Shown here: positions 1 to 8,779 of the stretch, in pieces
Numbering within the stretch: position 1 is the stretch's first letter
Layout of the letters: every line of letters starts with the position of its first letter
Source: a virus
IMG/VR virus record: IMGVR_UViG_3300042389_001478
Location: 124,001-188,000 of that record
Strand: one strand, 5' to 3'
DNA: 64,000 bases
The notes under the pieces: model-generated
Told to the model about the DNA's origin: nothing
The model's database searches: none
What the model saw: only the letters and a program-made list of their open reading frames with translations
Made by a program: the position numbers and the translations under genes

Positions 1-33
1 TATTTGTTGCGGATCTAGACTTATATTATCCAT
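1..33 (-). CDS. 5' end of a gene running off the left edge
   Basis: An ATG at 33-31 opens a frame reading MDNISLDPQQ that leaves the window. Its start overlaps the last codons of the gene at 26-517 (the TAA there lies just inside it), the same overlap style seen between most neighbours, so I take it as a real gene start. Too little is visible to suggest a function. Confidence 0.5.
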   Translation of the reverse strand, partial: MDNISLDPQQI

Positions 34-517
34 GTTTCACCATTTTTATTTTTTGAATAGAAAGAAGAATATCAGACAAGTTTTTAACAGAGTTGGCTAG
101 ATACGACAGCCTATCGGTTCTTTGCTTCGCGTATATCCTAATTTTGTTTAATGATTGTGCTTTGTCATTATGCTTAATGGCTTGGTTAGCTTTTTCAACA
201 TATCCATAGCCCTTATAGTTATTAATATCGTCTGCGATAACTACTTTTATGGTATCGTCTGCCCAATTATTTCTAGCAATTTCTCTATTTATGGTTCTTT
301 GTATATGGAATGCAAATTGTCCTAATCTATAAGATATTTGTCCACAGTCTTCTGGCGTAAGTTTTTCTAGCTCATCTCTATTCATTGATAAATAGTTGTT
401 GAGCTCTGTCTCTGGTAATATGCCGCTACTGTATTTAGGCAAACCAATACCTGATTCATATTCATCAAGTAAATCATCCCAGTCATGTAGTTCTTCTTTA
501 GCTGTTTTGTTGCTCAT
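26..517 (-). CDS. Conserved-looking phage protein, unknown function
   Basis: 163 residues, not recognised. The first 60 residues are acidic with Asp/Glu-rich stretches, followed by a largely helical, Lys/Arg/Asn-rich half with no cysteine motif, signal peptide or membrane segment. It is the last complete gene of an overlapping run that includes a nuclease-like gene and RecA: its start overlaps the end of the gene at 498-917 by 20 bases, and its end overlaps the next gene. A role linked to recombination or replication is possible from position only. Confidence 0.75.
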   Translation of the reverse strand: MSNKTAKEELHDWDDLLDEYESGIGLPKYSSGILPETELNNYLSMNRDELEKLTPEDCGQISYRLGQFAFHIQRTINREIARNNWADDTIKVVIADDINNYKGYGYVEKANQAIKHNDKAQSLNKIRIYAKQRTDRLSYLANSVKNLSDILLSIQKIKMVKHG

Positions 518-917
518 TTTTTATCCTATTTAGCCATGATTCTTCATTCTCGTTAAAGGGCAACTCTATATATGAGATACCATTTATTTCACACCATTCT
601 TTTTTTTCTTGGTCTCTCTTTTTGTGTTTTACAAAACCTAATAATGTACTATGATAAAATGGGGTAAATTTGTAGTGTTGTTCACCATGTACTTCAATAG
701 TGCGTTTTAAAAGAGGGATATAAAAATCTAAGTATAGAGTCTCTGATCTCCTCAAAGGAACAGGTACCTCCTCCAGTATTTGCATGGTTGGGAAGCATTG
801 ATGTATTAGCTGTCTGGCAGTCAAATGCAAAGAGGATTTATTTTTAGCGGCCCCGTGGGCTATGCCTCCAATGAGTTGCCAATTGCAAAGGTTGCCATCA
901 AGATCTTTTATTTGCAT
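498..917 (-). CDS. Predicted PD-(D/E)XK-type nuclease
   Basis: 139 residues. The central part reads LDFYIP, then IEVHGEQHY, then a Lys-rich stretch ending in RDQEKKEWC, and finally GISYIELPF. This order (Asp in a strand, Glu-Val-x-Gly-x-Gln-His, conserved basic helix, final strand) is what small phage and bacterial restriction-endonuclease-fold proteins of the Vsr/DUF559-like type show, so DNA cleavage is a reasonable inference. The gene overlaps the stop of recA (908-1933), which suggests joint expression and a job in recombination or processing of DNA ends. No start other than the ATG at 917 is better placed. Confidence 0.6.
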   Translation of the reverse strand: MQIKDLDGNLCNWQLIGGIAHGAAKNKSSLHLTARQLIHQCFPTMQILEEVPVPLRRSETLYLDFYIPLLKRTIEVHGEQHYKFTPFYHSTLLGFVKHKKRDQEKKEWCEINGISYIELPFNENEESWLNRIKNEQQNS

Positions 918-1933
918 TTAATACCCATGGTCTCTTTAACTTGTGCTAATAGGCTTTCATAAATATCTGGATGATCAACTAAGTATTGTCTAACCTTTTC
1001 TGTTCCTTGAAATTTTGGCTTATCTTCCACCGAAGTTAATGTGTACCAAGCTCCCCCTTTTTGAATTAGACCAATATCGGCAGCAAGCATTAATAGCTCC
1101 ATCTGCTTATCAATGCCTTGGCCATATCTAATATAGCTAGTAATGGTACCACCAGGAGCACCAAGCGCCGAACAAACCACTTGCCACTGTATCTCTTGTC
1201 CAATTTGTTGACCATCTTCTGATGTCCCGATTTTCCATGCCCTATGAAATTGTGCCCTTAGTTTAATATCTGTTTGATAAGCAATAGCCTGACCACTCTT
1301 CTCTTTCCATTCAACATGGCCAGTCCCAGGATTACCCATAAGATGAGTAATGCCAATCACAATATTCCTATTAACAGGAATAACATTAGCCACCTTCCTG
1401 CAAAACTTAGCTAACAACTTGGCACCATCTGCTCTTTGCATCTTGCTCATATCTGACGTAATTTCTGTCTCAGTGCATAATGCAGAGTATGAGTCTATGA
1501 TTAGTACTGATCCTGGGATTTCATTAATGATTCTTTCACCAATTTGGAGATATTCTTCTGCGTGTAATATCTTTCCTTGTTGAGAGCCAATAATATGAAA
1601 TCGTTCAAGATTGAGTCCTGGAATACCTTCTAAATCTCTTTTCTTAAGTCTTCCTTCAATATTAAGGTAATATATTTCTCTTCCTTCTTTGAATCCCTTG
1701 TAAGCGTACTCTGGTTTTTGTGCTGTAGCAGCGAAATCTAAGGATGTTGTGGTTTTTCCGCATTTAGGTTGACCGGTTAAAATCATGAAGCTACCTTCCG
1801 GCACTCCACCATTTAATATGATATCTAAGGATGGGCTTACTGGGATGGTAATTAATTTCTTGTCTACAACAGCACTTGCTGTTAGCATAATTTCATTACC
1901 AAAATCTTTAATAACGTCTTCTTTTAAGCTCAT
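908..1933 (-). CDS. RecA/UvsX-like recombinase
   Basis: 341 residues, close to bacterial RecA and T4 UvsX in length. Walker A is GQPKCGKTT at residues 54-62, after the typical SPSLDIILNGGVPEGSF lead-in. Walker B is VLIIDS at about 143-148. A later ITHLMGNPGTGHVEWKEK segment occupies the place of the DNA-binding loop region. It should form an ATP-dependent filament on single-stranded DNA for strand exchange, recombination-dependent replication and repair. Start and stop overlap both neighbours, placing it in a tight operon with a nuclease-like gene downstream. The sequence lies between RecA and UvsX, so I give no symbol. Confidence 0.93.
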   Translation of the reverse strand: MSLKEDVIKDFGNEIMLTASAVVDKKLITIPVSPSLDIILNGGVPEGSFMILTGQPKCGKTTTSLDFAATAQKPEYAYKGFKEGREIYYLNIEGRLKKRDLEGIPGLNLERFHIIGSQQGKILHAEEYLQIGERIINEIPGSVLIIDSYSALCTETEITSDMSKMQRADGAKLLAKFCRKVANVIPVNRNIVIGITHLMGNPGTGHVEWKEKSGQAIAYQTDIKLRAQFHRAWKIGTSEDGQQIGQEIQWQVVCSALGAPGGTITSYIRYGQGIDKQMELLMLAADIGLIQKGGAWYTLTSVEDKPKFQGTEKVRQYLVDHPDIYESLLAQVKETMGIKCK

Positions 1934-2349
1934 TGGTCTAGATCCTTCAATTTAGAAATAATGTTTTTTGATTGAGATTTACTGCTACCAAAAGAGATAT
2001 TTTCTTTTCTCTCAATATTAAGAGTAAGATCAGTATTTTCTTGTAATATTATCTGTTCTTGGCTCTCTATCATAGCGGGAAGATGCGGCGCTCGCAAAGA
2101 ATAGATTTTTCTACCTTGATCAGTGTTCAGAGCCCTTATGATAGCTTTAGCAGAATATTGCTTAAGCAACTTGTGGGCGGAGCCTATTTGGTTTCTATAA
2201 AAAGCAGACCAGCTTTTTTCTACCCAAAATCTATAATGAAGGTCTTGCTTACTGGTTTGTGCTTTTCTTTCACAGATAATTTCTGTTATAAACTGAGCAG
2301 ATGACACAGATTTGCCGTTGGAGTACTTGGATAAATATTTATCAGGCAT
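1930..2349 (-). CDS. Unknown protein directly upstream of recA
   Basis: 139 residues, not recognised. The first 95 residues are mixed helix with many aromatics (FWVEKSWSAFYRNQ) and basic residues, and the C-terminal 45 are Ser/Lys/Asn-rich and look disordered. No cysteine motif or membrane segment. It overlaps recA by 4 bases and the upstream gene by 8 bases, so it is translated together with the recombinase. A recombinase accessory role is only a positional guess. Confidence 0.75.
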   Translation of the reverse strand: MPDKYLSKYSNGKSVSSAQFITEIICERKAQTSKQDLHYRFWVEKSWSAFYRNQIGSAHKLLKQYSAKAIIRALNTDQGRKIYSLRAPHLPAMIESQEQIILQENTDLTLNIERKENISFGSSKSQSKNIISKLKDLDQ

Positions 2350-2803
2350 CAGCGTTTTGATTGTTGGTGTGTATTTCTTGGCAAGTAAGCTCTAGATTGC
2401 TGTGGAATTTTTCAAAAAATTTATCCACATAGATTCTATAGTCTTTTTGATTCCGTACTGGAATATGATAATACTTTTCAAATAGATCTTTGGTTTCAGC
2501 TAAATGTCCGTTTTCGTCTATTTCTGATACTTCTGCCTTAACATAAACCGTAATTTCATGTGGCGCATTGGTAATATGTTTAGGATGCAATATTTCCGGG
2601 TGCTTTTCGCTGAAGTCCAGGGGTTCGTCGTTATCTATATTATCTAGCTTTTTATCTTGAGCTTTTTCAAGAATTTTACCAATTTTTAGTTCGAAATTTT
2701 CGAATAGGCTTTTTTCTTCTGGGGAAAGATTTTCATAAAGTAGTCGAATCTCTTTCTCAACATCATAAGCTTCTTTATCTATTGAAGTATTTTCTTCGCT
2801 CAT
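2342..2803 (-). CDS. Acidic unknown protein
   Basis: 153 residues, strongly acidic in the first half (runs of Glu/Asp with Lys) and predicted mostly helical, with a more structured centre containing HPEILHPKHITNAPHEITVYV and KYYHIPVRNQKDY. No known motif recognised. It sits in the recA operon between an HTH-like gene and the unknown gene before recA, overlapping the latter by 8 bases. Confidence 0.7.
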   Translation of the reverse strand: MSEENTSIDKEAYDVEKEIRLLYENLSPEEKSLFENFELKIGKILEKAQDKKLDNIDNDEPLDFSEKHPEILHPKHITNAPHEITVYVKAEVSEIDENGHLAETKDLFEKYYHIPVRNQKDYRIYVDKFFEKFHSNLELTCQEIHTNNQNADA

Positions 2804-2811
2804 ATAATAAT

Positions 2812-3156
2812 CTATTTCTTAAAAGGTCTGAAGATACCATTTTGAGTATCTGACTTCGGACTACCCTTTTTCTTTAGTTCGTCATTTAATGAAGATGCTT
2901 GCTGGGTCATAATAGCTACACTTCTTGTTCGTGATGCGCTCTCTGTGATCATTAGATCTTTAGACTTAATTTTACCAACAGGAGAAGATGTTGTTGGAAT
3001 ACTATTGGTCTGGGTTTCAGCAATATGTATTTTATCAACCACACCCTTAACCTGCTTGTCAGTTAAAGATAATTCCTCTGCTATCTTTGTGTTATCCAAG
3101 CCCTGATGGTTTAACCACAGTACTGCATATGTTAGAGTCTTATTCATTTTAGCCAT
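2812..3156 (-). CDS. Small helix-turn-helix protein
   Basis: 114 residues. The N-terminal 40 residues fit a winged or simple helix-turn-helix: LTYAVLWLNHQGLDNTKIAE followed by ELSLTDKQVKGVVDKI, the usual pattern for a sigma-70 region 4-like or transposase-like DNA-binding unit. The rest is Ser/Thr/Lys-rich and probably flexible, ending in a short basic FRPFKK tail. It could be a transcriptional regulator; no target site can be identified. Its start overlaps the stop of the upstream gene. Confidence 0.7.
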   Translation of the reverse strand: MAKMNKTLTYAVLWLNHQGLDNTKIAEELSLTDKQVKGVVDKIHIAETQTNSIPTTSSPVGKIKSKDLMITESASRTRSVAIMTQQASSLNDELKKKGSPKSDTQNGIFRPFKK

Positions 3157-3551
3157 TATTCATTCTCTCTTTCTGCGTTGTTTAGCCATGCTATATTTTT
3201 CGTATTAAGAAATTCCATATAAAACCCAAATACTTTGGCATTAACTTCTTTGAATTTACTATTGGATCTACAAACTTTATTTATGAATATGTTATCGTGT
3301 TCTTTGTCGTATATCGAAAAAGGATTTAAAAATTTCCCGTTATTACCAAGTCTTATAACATATTTAATAGATCCGTTCTTCCGAATATTCTTTTTTGCTA
3401 ATACTGATTCTCCATCGACCTCGGATCTTGAAAACCCGTTTTGATCAGTAAAGTCAGCTTTATCAGCAGTGGTAAAAAATTCAGTATCTAAAGTTTCCTC
3501 TTTTTCAGTATTGCTAAAAAGACTTTTGGGGTTGTATATGAATTCACTCAT
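3156..3551 (-). CDS. Unknown protein
   Basis: 131 residues, not recognised. It has an acidic, Thr/Phe-rich N-terminal third and a C-terminal half with alternating hydrophobic and charged residues (SIKYVIRLGNNGKFLNPF) that looks like a small beta-rich domain. Its ends abut or overlap the zinc-ribbon gene upstream and the HTH gene downstream. No membrane segment or cysteine motif. Confidence 0.7.
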   Translation of the reverse strand: MSEFIYNPKSLFSNTEKEETLDTEFFTTADKADFTDQNGFSRSEVDGESVLAKKNIRKNGSIKYVIRLGNNGKFLNPFSIYDKEHDNIFINKVCRSNSKFKEVNAKVFGFYMEFLNTKNIAWLNNAERENE

Positions 3552-3904
3552 TATTTAGTCCATTTGATTTTAGTTTTTGATTTTTTAAGTCTAGACATTC
3601 CACTAGGAAGTTCTTTATTTGATTGTGTTTCTTTATAGTCGTTATGCTTATTGCTTAGTTCAATTCTCTGGTCATTGCTCATTTTGTCTCTATTTCTATT
3701 AGCGATATCTCCAATAGTAGAAAGCTCATTGTCGCTCTTCCTTACGGACGTATATAAAGAGCTAACGTCTTCTATATAGGCTCTTCTCGTATGTTTTGAG
3801 CTATGACACTCAGAGCATTCCATCTCCTCTTTATAATCCTTAATACTACAAAAGATCTCAAATTTGATCTTGCACTTATCGCAAAAATATGAATATGATG
3901 GCAT
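3551..3904 (-). CDS. FmdB-type zinc-ribbon protein
   Basis: I start at the ATG at 3904, giving MPSYSYFCDKC, because FmdB-family proteins begin in just this way (MPxYxYxCxxC). A longer frame exists upstream but would overlap the HNH gene. The ribbon is CDKC near residue 9 and CSEC near residue 32, a four-cysteine zinc site. The rest of the about 117 residues is polar and basic, ending in KKSKTKIKWTK. FmdB-like ribbons are small, poorly understood proteins thought to bind nucleic acid or regulate; here a DNA-related role is inferred. Confidence 0.75.
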   Translation of the reverse strand: MPSYSYFCDKCKIKFEIFCSIKDYKEEMECSECHSSKHTRRAYIEDVSSLYTSVRKSDNELSTIGDIANRNRDKMSNDQRIELSNKHNDYKETQSNKELPSGMSRLKKSKTKIKWTK

Positions 3905-4485
3905 TATAGATATGATTCCGGCAAATAAACCGACCACTCCAATGGTATGTCTGACCTTATCCTAAGAAGCATGTGTGTTATTGGCAAGTACTTTGGACTC
4001 TTATTTGGTGCCACAGGCAAATTTTGAAGAGGCATGTTGGCTTGTTTTGGGGTTCTATTTCTTTTTTTCCTATTACATTCCACACAAGCTGTTACTATAT
4101 TTGTCCATGTTGTTGGAGATTCTGAATTTCCTCGAAATACCGACTTAGGAATAACATGATCATAAGTTAATTTACTAAGATCTTTTTTTTCTCCACAATA
4201 TTGGCAAGTATAGTTATCTCGTATAAATAAATTCTTTCTTGAAAAATTTACTTTTTGATTATTAACTCTGAAATACTTAGCTGTTTTGACTATGCATGGT
4301 ATGGGGAATTTTTTATTATTGACACCGCAAATATAGTCATCTTTATAGAAATCAATTATCTCAATTCCTTGAGTATCATCGTTTTCATATTTGATATACC
4401 AAGTAAGGGCTTTTTTCCAATCAATAATCCCCAGAGGTGTACAATCCGCATTAAGTACAAGGCATCTACTATTTTCTGGTCTCAT
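3904..4485 (-). CDS. HNH endonuclease
   Basis: The likely start is the ATG at 4485 (MRPENSRCLVLNADCTPLG); the frame upstream of it runs through the PhoH 3' end in another frame and gives a non-homologous leader. LVLNADCTPLGIIDWKKAL is the N-terminal signature of a widespread bacterial and phage HNH family. The HNH core follows: a CQYC zinc knuckle, LTYDHVIPKS (the catalytic His), then CVECNRKKRNRTP with the second zinc pair. It probably nicks or cuts double-stranded DNA and may be a selfish or host-DNA-directed nuclease. Final bases overlap the zinc-ribbon start. Confidence 0.88.
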   Translation of the reverse strand: MRPENSRCLVLNADCTPLGIIDWKKALTWYIKYENDDTQGIEIIDFYKDDYICGVNNKKFPIPCIVKTAKYFRVNNQKVNFSRKNLFIRDNYTCQYCGEKKDLSKLTYDHVIPKSVFRGNSESPTTWTNIVTACVECNRKKRNRTPKQANMPLQNLPVAPNKSPKYLPITHMLLRIRSDIPLEWSVYLPESYL

Positions 4486-5245
4486 TTTGGTTTTCGTAAG
4501 TATCAAGTCTACTAAGAATTCTAGCAATAATTGGGTGTCTAACAATATCAGAAAACTGAAGTCTCGAAACACCGATACCTTCAATTCCTTCTAGTTGTTC
4601 TATCATCTCATAAAAACCGCCCTGTAAATGTCTTTGTAAATCTGACTGACTAATATCTCCAGTTAGTACCATCTTGCTTTCCTTGCCAAGTCTGGTAATT
4701 AACATTTTGAGTTGTTCATAAGAAGCATTTTGACATTCATCTGCTATGATAAAACAATTATTAAAATTTCTACCTCTCATCAAGCCCAATGGAACAATTT
4801 CAATTTTATTATTTAGTTTCAATGATGTATAATGAGAAAGCGGTATGAAATGATTTATTTCATCTAGAATAGGCAGTAGATATGGGTGTAATTTCGAGTC
4901 AGCATCTCCTGGTAAAAATCCTATTTTTTCACCTGCTTCAACGACAGGTCTTGTAATAATAATTTTTTTGACTTTCTCATCAAGCAGATGTTCTATGGCT
5001 AGCCCAACAGCACAATGCGTCTTACCGCTACCAGCAACGCCCTGGCAAAACGTTATGCTGTTTTCTAATATTATTCTGAGATATTCTTTTTGATTATCTG
5101 TTCTAGGCTTGAGCCTATTTCTGTATATCTCCGGAACTGGCTGTAGACTATTAGTTGCATCGACTACCTTGGTCTTTTTATTAGACCTTTTATTAGTTTT
5201 TCTCAAAGTTTGGCCCTTCTTAATAAGTAAGAACGTCAACGCCAT
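4469..5245 (-). CDS. phoH: PhoH-like ATPase
   Basis: About 258 residues. GVAGSGKT at residues 69-76 is the P-loop, IITRPVVEAGEKIGFLPGD is a PhoH signature, and FIIADECQNA gives Walker B, followed by the sensor TGDISQSDL. PhoH is an ATPase related to the N-terminal half of superfamily 1 helicases and is common in marine and freshwater phages; its role is unsettled (RNA metabolism or stress). The ATG at 5245 lies only 8 bases after the dUTPase stop. A TTG at 5206 with an AAGAAGG ribosome binding site before it is an alternative start, removing 13 residues. Confidence 0.93.
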   Translation of the reverse strand: MALTFLLIKKGQTLRKTNKRSNKKTKVVDATNSLQPVPEIYRNRLKPRTDNQKEYLRIILENSITFCQGVAGSGKTHCAVGLAIEHLLDEKVKKIIITRPVVEAGEKIGFLPGDADSKLHPYLLPILDEINHFIPLSHYTSLKLNNKIEIVPLGLMRGRNFNNCFIIADECQNASYEQLKMLITRLGKESKMVLTGDISQSDLQRHLQGGFYEMIEQLEGIEGIGVSRLQFSDIVRHPIIARILSRLDTYENQNETRK

Positions 5246-5253
5246 TACCGTTA

Positions 5254-5679
5254 TTATACACCGCTTGAGCCAAATCCTCCTATTCCCCTGCTAGACTGCT
5301 GTAATTCAACAGTTTCTTCAAAACTCATATTATAGTGAGCCTCTATTATCAATTGAGCTATCCTGTCGCCGCTTTTGATGTTGAGGGAGTTGGATCCCGT
5401 ATTCAACAATAGAACACACAACTCACCCCTGTAGGATGAATCTATAACTCCAGCCAGTACATCTATACCATTTTTAAATGCAAGGCCAGACCTAGGAGCA
5501 ATTCGCCCATAATATCCTTCTGGAATTTCTATGCTTAGTCCAGTTTTAATCAGAACTCTAGACATTGGTAATAATTCAATATCCACAATAGAGAACAGGT
5601 CTGCACCAGCATCGGTAGAATTAGCCCTTAATGGCACAATGGCTTTAGGATCTAGTTTTTTATATTTGATGGTGTTCAT
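5254..5679 (-). CDS. dut: dUTP diphosphatase (dUTPase)
   Basis: 141 residues, the usual length of trimeric dUTPases. All five motifs are visible: STDAGADLF near residue 21, APRSGLAFKNG, GVIDSSYRGE, GDRIAQLII and the C-terminal SSRGIGGFGSSG arm that closes over the substrate. It hydrolyses dUTP to dUMP and pyrophosphate, keeping uracil out of phage DNA and feeding dTMP synthesis. It follows the ribonucleotide reductase with no gap and precedes phoH, so the three are probably expressed together. Confidence 0.96.
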   Translation of the reverse strand: MNTIKYKKLDPKAIVPLRANSTDAGADLFSIVDIELLPMSRVLIKTGLSIEIPEGYYGRIAPRSGLAFKNGIDVLAGVIDSSYRGELCVLLLNTGSNSLNIKSGDRIAQLIIEAHYNMSFEETVELQQSSRGIGGFGSSGV

Positions 5680-7872
5680 TTATAGGAGACATGCTCCGCC
5701 CGCACAACTGATTTCTTCAATGCCTGCTGTATTATCTTCTGTTTCAGAAAGCTGGGTATAGTCAACCTTTTTAAAATTATCAAATAGATCACAGTAAATC
5801 TTCCAATTATAAACATCTTTCATACAATAGGTTAATCTCTTAATATCTCCTTCAAAATATTTCCCAGCAAAATTTTGCATCTTAGTCATAAACTTTAATT
5901 TGTTGTCTCCATCATCTTCTTTTGCTTGATTCATCGAAACATAATCACAGGCTGCCCATAGATTATTATTGAATGCATTTAGTCCAAGCTCAATCAAACC
6001 AGAGCACCATAACGCAGCATCTCCGTACTCTTTAACGATCTCTCTACTCGTATAAACTGTTGTAAATGGAGCTTGTGGATAATCTTTGTCTCCGCTTTGT
6101 GGAATCAAAGATATTCCTGCAAAATATTTTCGGTTGTCATAAATATATTTGGTCACAGAATCCCACTCCTCTGGTTTAACTGTGACAGTATTGCTTACAT
6201 TATGACTAAGATACTCCTGAGTGCATAACGATCTATTTTTGCCAGATTGCACCCAGTTCTTTTGGGTGTCCTTAACTACTTTGAGCATCTCTACCGCAGG
6301 TAGCTGATTTTTAAGCTTAGCTCCATCTGGAACTTCTATTGGAAACTTAACTACTTCATCAGTATTATTTGCTGACCAAACGGATTTTTCACAGGCTTGC
6401 GGATTAAATTTTTTAAAGTGTTGATATGGAGCCTCAAGAATATTAGCCTGTACATGACGAATATATCTTTTAGCATGATGGGGGTGGATACCGGAACTGG
6501 TTCCCAACATACTAGAAGAAGTACCCTCTGGCTTTAAACACGTTACTCGGGCAGCCTGATTAATATTGATCTTTAATGCAATTTTTTTATTTATTTCTAC
6601 GGCAATCTTCGCCCCCTTAGTTAAGACTTTTTCTGATAAGACAAGCTCATGTTTTTCCATTGTGCCCGTTAGTGATACGCCAAGAAGAGCTTCTCTTTCA
6701 AAAATTCTTTGACTGGTTTCTCCTAGATAGTCTAGTTTAGTAAAGCCAGCTTGAAGTGTCCCTATAATAGCTGCGGCTCGGCATGATTCATAGAAATCTT
6801 CTTCGTCTGTTACTGACGAACAGTTAATTGTTGAAAGATTGCACCCTTGCCATCCTGACTTATTCGTCTTTTCATCAATAGGCCACATGCCAATTTCTAC
6901 ACATGGATTAAAAATCATTTCTGTTGATTCACTCCAAATGAAACCCGGCTCTCCAAATTCTTTCACAGATTGCATAAGTGTGGAAAATTCTTCAAAAGAT
7001 GTTGAATCCTTCAGCAATAGTGCGGAATTGTTGCTTCTCGCTCTTTGTGGATTGTCTATATACCAATTGCCCGTTTTAGCTTTTGCCATTTCCTCATCAT
7101 CATGACTAAATAGCGCTAGTGAGGCGCTTCGACGCACCCCTCCAGACAATACAGCATCGCTACTATGCATTACGATATCGTATGCATCTATGGGTCTTAG
7201 TTTCTTTTGGCCGTCTTTAAGACATCTGTCTAGAAGTGTGCGAATTTTTTCCAAACCATTGGCCAATGGTTCATAACCAGGAGCTTTTCCTACTCCAGAA
7301 GCTAATGCTGCACCCTTTGGTCTAATGCTTGAATAATCGAATACTATGTGACTATTCTTGTACTGCTTAAATTCATCCACCGGCTTGCTAAAATATGAGC
7401 TTAATAAAACACCCAGAGCATTTGACCATCCTTCAATACTATCTTCAATCAAATACTTTGTAGCCTGTCCGTCTTCGACCTCATGTTCTAGTGATGGAAG
7501 TTTAGATACATGATGTTTTTGTACACTAAATCCCGTGCCGCTACCGCATAGCAATAGCCAAAAACATTCTTGAAAGAATCTTAGTCTATCGCAGTATGAG
7601 CTAGTGCAGTTATAAATTTTGGCGTGTCTCTTTAGAATGGGGTCTCCGCCAAACTGCAAAGCTCTTTGGCTCCCCAAAACTTTTTTCTTATACATCATAT
7701 CATAAGCCCAGTCGATTTCTTCGGAAATCCCAAAAGAATCATACTGTGTGTGCATCATCTCTCTTACTCTATCAACAGCTTCTTTCCAGGTCTCTCGTCT
7801 ATTTTGATCACTTAACCATCTAGCGTATTTGCTGACAAAGGTGTAGTTTTGAAGCTCTTGTAGTGCTGACAT
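5680..7872 (-). CDS. nrdJ: Class II (adenosylcobalamin-dependent) ribonucleoside-triphosphate reductase
   Basis: 730 residues, matching the monomeric RTPR type from lactobacilli (about 740). Visible cysteines fit the family: YNCTSSYC near residue 88, the finger-loop NPCVEIG at 322-328 that should carry the thiyl radical, WQGCNLS at 341-347, and the redox-active C-terminal pair in SCAGGACLL. It reduces ribonucleoside triphosphates to deoxy forms using coenzyme B12, with no small subunit or activase, so the host must supply cobalamin. It is followed directly by dut. A GGTGTATA element lies about 43 bases before the ATG. Confidence 0.95.
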   Translation of the reverse strand: MSALQELQNYTFVSKYARWLSDQNRRETWKEAVDRVREMMHTQYDSFGISEEIDWAYDMMYKKKVLGSQRALQFGGDPILKRHAKIYNCTSSYCDRLRFFQECFWLLLCGSGTGFSVQKHHVSKLPSLEHEVEDGQATKYLIEDSIEGWSNALGVLLSSYFSKPVDEFKQYKNSHIVFDYSSIRPKGAALASGVGKAPGYEPLANGLEKIRTLLDRCLKDGQKKLRPIDAYDIVMHSSDAVLSGGVRRSASLALFSHDDEEMAKAKTGNWYIDNPQRARSNNSALLLKDSTSFEEFSTLMQSVKEFGEPGFIWSESTEMIFNPCVEIGMWPIDEKTNKSGWQGCNLSTINCSSVTDEEDFYESCRAAAIIGTLQAGFTKLDYLGETSQRIFEREALLGVSLTGTMEKHELVLSEKVLTKGAKIAVEINKKIALKININQAARVTCLKPEGTSSSMLGTSSGIHPHHAKRYIRHVQANILEAPYQHFKKFNPQACEKSVWSANNTDEVVKFPIEVPDGAKLKNQLPAVEMLKVVKDTQKNWVQSGKNRSLCTQEYLSHNVSNTVTVKPEEWDSVTKYIYDNRKYFAGISLIPQSGDKDYPQAPFTTVYTSREIVKEYGDAALWCSGLIELGLNAFNNNLWAACDYVSMNQAKEDDGDNKLKFMTKMQNFAGKYFEGDIKRLTYCMKDVYNWKIYCDLFDNFKKVDYTQLSETEDNTAGIEEISCAGGACLL

Positions 7873-7914
7873 TTTTTCTCCTAGAGATTATTGAATTAAC
7901 TATTGATATGATGC

Positions 7915-7922
7915 TATACACC
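7915..7922 (-). promoter_or_regulatory. GGTGTATA promoter-like element before nrdJ
   Basis: GGTGTATA on the minus strand inside the 100-base gap between the sugar-modifying gene at 7974 and nrdJ, 43 bases before the nrdJ ATG. The same octamer recurs at similar distances before other genes in the window. Confidence 0.5.
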
Positions 7923-7973
7923 ATGCGACCATGTAGTATCCTAACGCAATCAATGTTATTGTAAAGAAAAAAC

Positions 7974-8777
7974 TTATTGTCTTGGAACAGTGTGCGGCTG
8001 GTCTATTCGTTTGTTAAATGCTAGACTTTTCCATAGACCATCTTGATATTTATTTTCGTCACCACAATCAAAAAGAGACAAGGATTTAGAGATATCAGAA
8101 ATTAATCCTGGCCACATTTCTAAACTTAATAAATGATTATGCGGCTTATGCCAATTTTCATTTTGTAAAAGATTAGCATCAAACCAAAAAAAAGTACCAG
8201 AATAATGAAATTTGCTATTAAAATAACAGTCACGGGTGGTTCTTAAGCAGCCAACGAATTCGTATCGATTTGATTCTATTTGTGGTTTGACAAGATTATG
8301 GAATAGGTCTATATTATATTTCCATAACGTGTTTACCCAGCAAGTCATTGCATAATTTTTTTCTGGATGACTACATCCTTTAGCATGACCAAAGAATACG
8401 AAATTTTTACTTTGGTCTTTTTTCAAAAGACTAGACATTAAAGGTGCTGATTTATAAAAAAAATGTTCTGATTCTTTTAGTTTATCAGAGTTTGATACTG
8501 GTATAATATAAATATCAGAAGATTTAAAAATATCGACTACTTTTTGAAAGATGCGATTATTATGAAATTCATTATCGGGGGACGATACTGTTATGATTTT
8601 GTATCCATTAAAAATATTTAGACTATTTTTTAGTTTTTCTATTGCATAATGTGTTTTTTCGTGATCTAAGCAATAGATATGGAATATTAGATGATAATTT
8701 ATCGCACTTTCATCTTTTTGGGATAATTCTATAAAACTGTCTTTTTGTTTTTTTTTACAAAAATATTTAAATATCAT
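7974..8777 (-). CDS. Putative glycosyltransferase-like protein
   Basis: 267 residues. Not a textbook family, but the segment FFGHAKGCSHP followed by a region with YFNSKFHYSGTFFWFD and LLSLEMWPGLIS resembles uncharacterised phage and capsule-cluster sugar-transferase proteins that share the Y/F-SG-x-F-W-W/F ... E-x-W-P/I pattern. It is the last gene of a run with two clear family 2 glycosyltransferases, which supports a part in modifying sugars on phage DNA, virion or host envelope. Very Lys/Asn/Phe-rich. No signal peptide or membrane segment. Confidence 0.55.
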   Translation of the reverse strand: MIFKYFCKKKQKDSFIELSQKDESAINYHLIFHIYCLDHEKTHYAIEKLKNSLNIFNGYKIITVSSPDNEFHNNRIFQKVVDIFKSSDIYIIPVSNSDKLKESEHFFYKSAPLMSSLLKKDQSKNFVFFGHAKGCSHPEKNYAMTCWVNTLWKYNIDLFHNLVKPQIESNRYEFVGCLRTTRDCYFNSKFHYSGTFFWFDANLLQNENWHKPHNHLLSLEMWPGLISDISKSLSLFDCGDENKYQDGLWKSLAFNKRIDQPHTVPRQ

Positions 8778-8779
8778 AG

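Noticed and set aside
5255-5262. GGTGTATA before phoH
   Set aside because: It encodes the last residues and stop of dUTPase (GGT GTA TAA) and is only 10 bases from the first phoH ATG. It would fit only if phoH begins at the later TTG, so I did not count it as a promoter.
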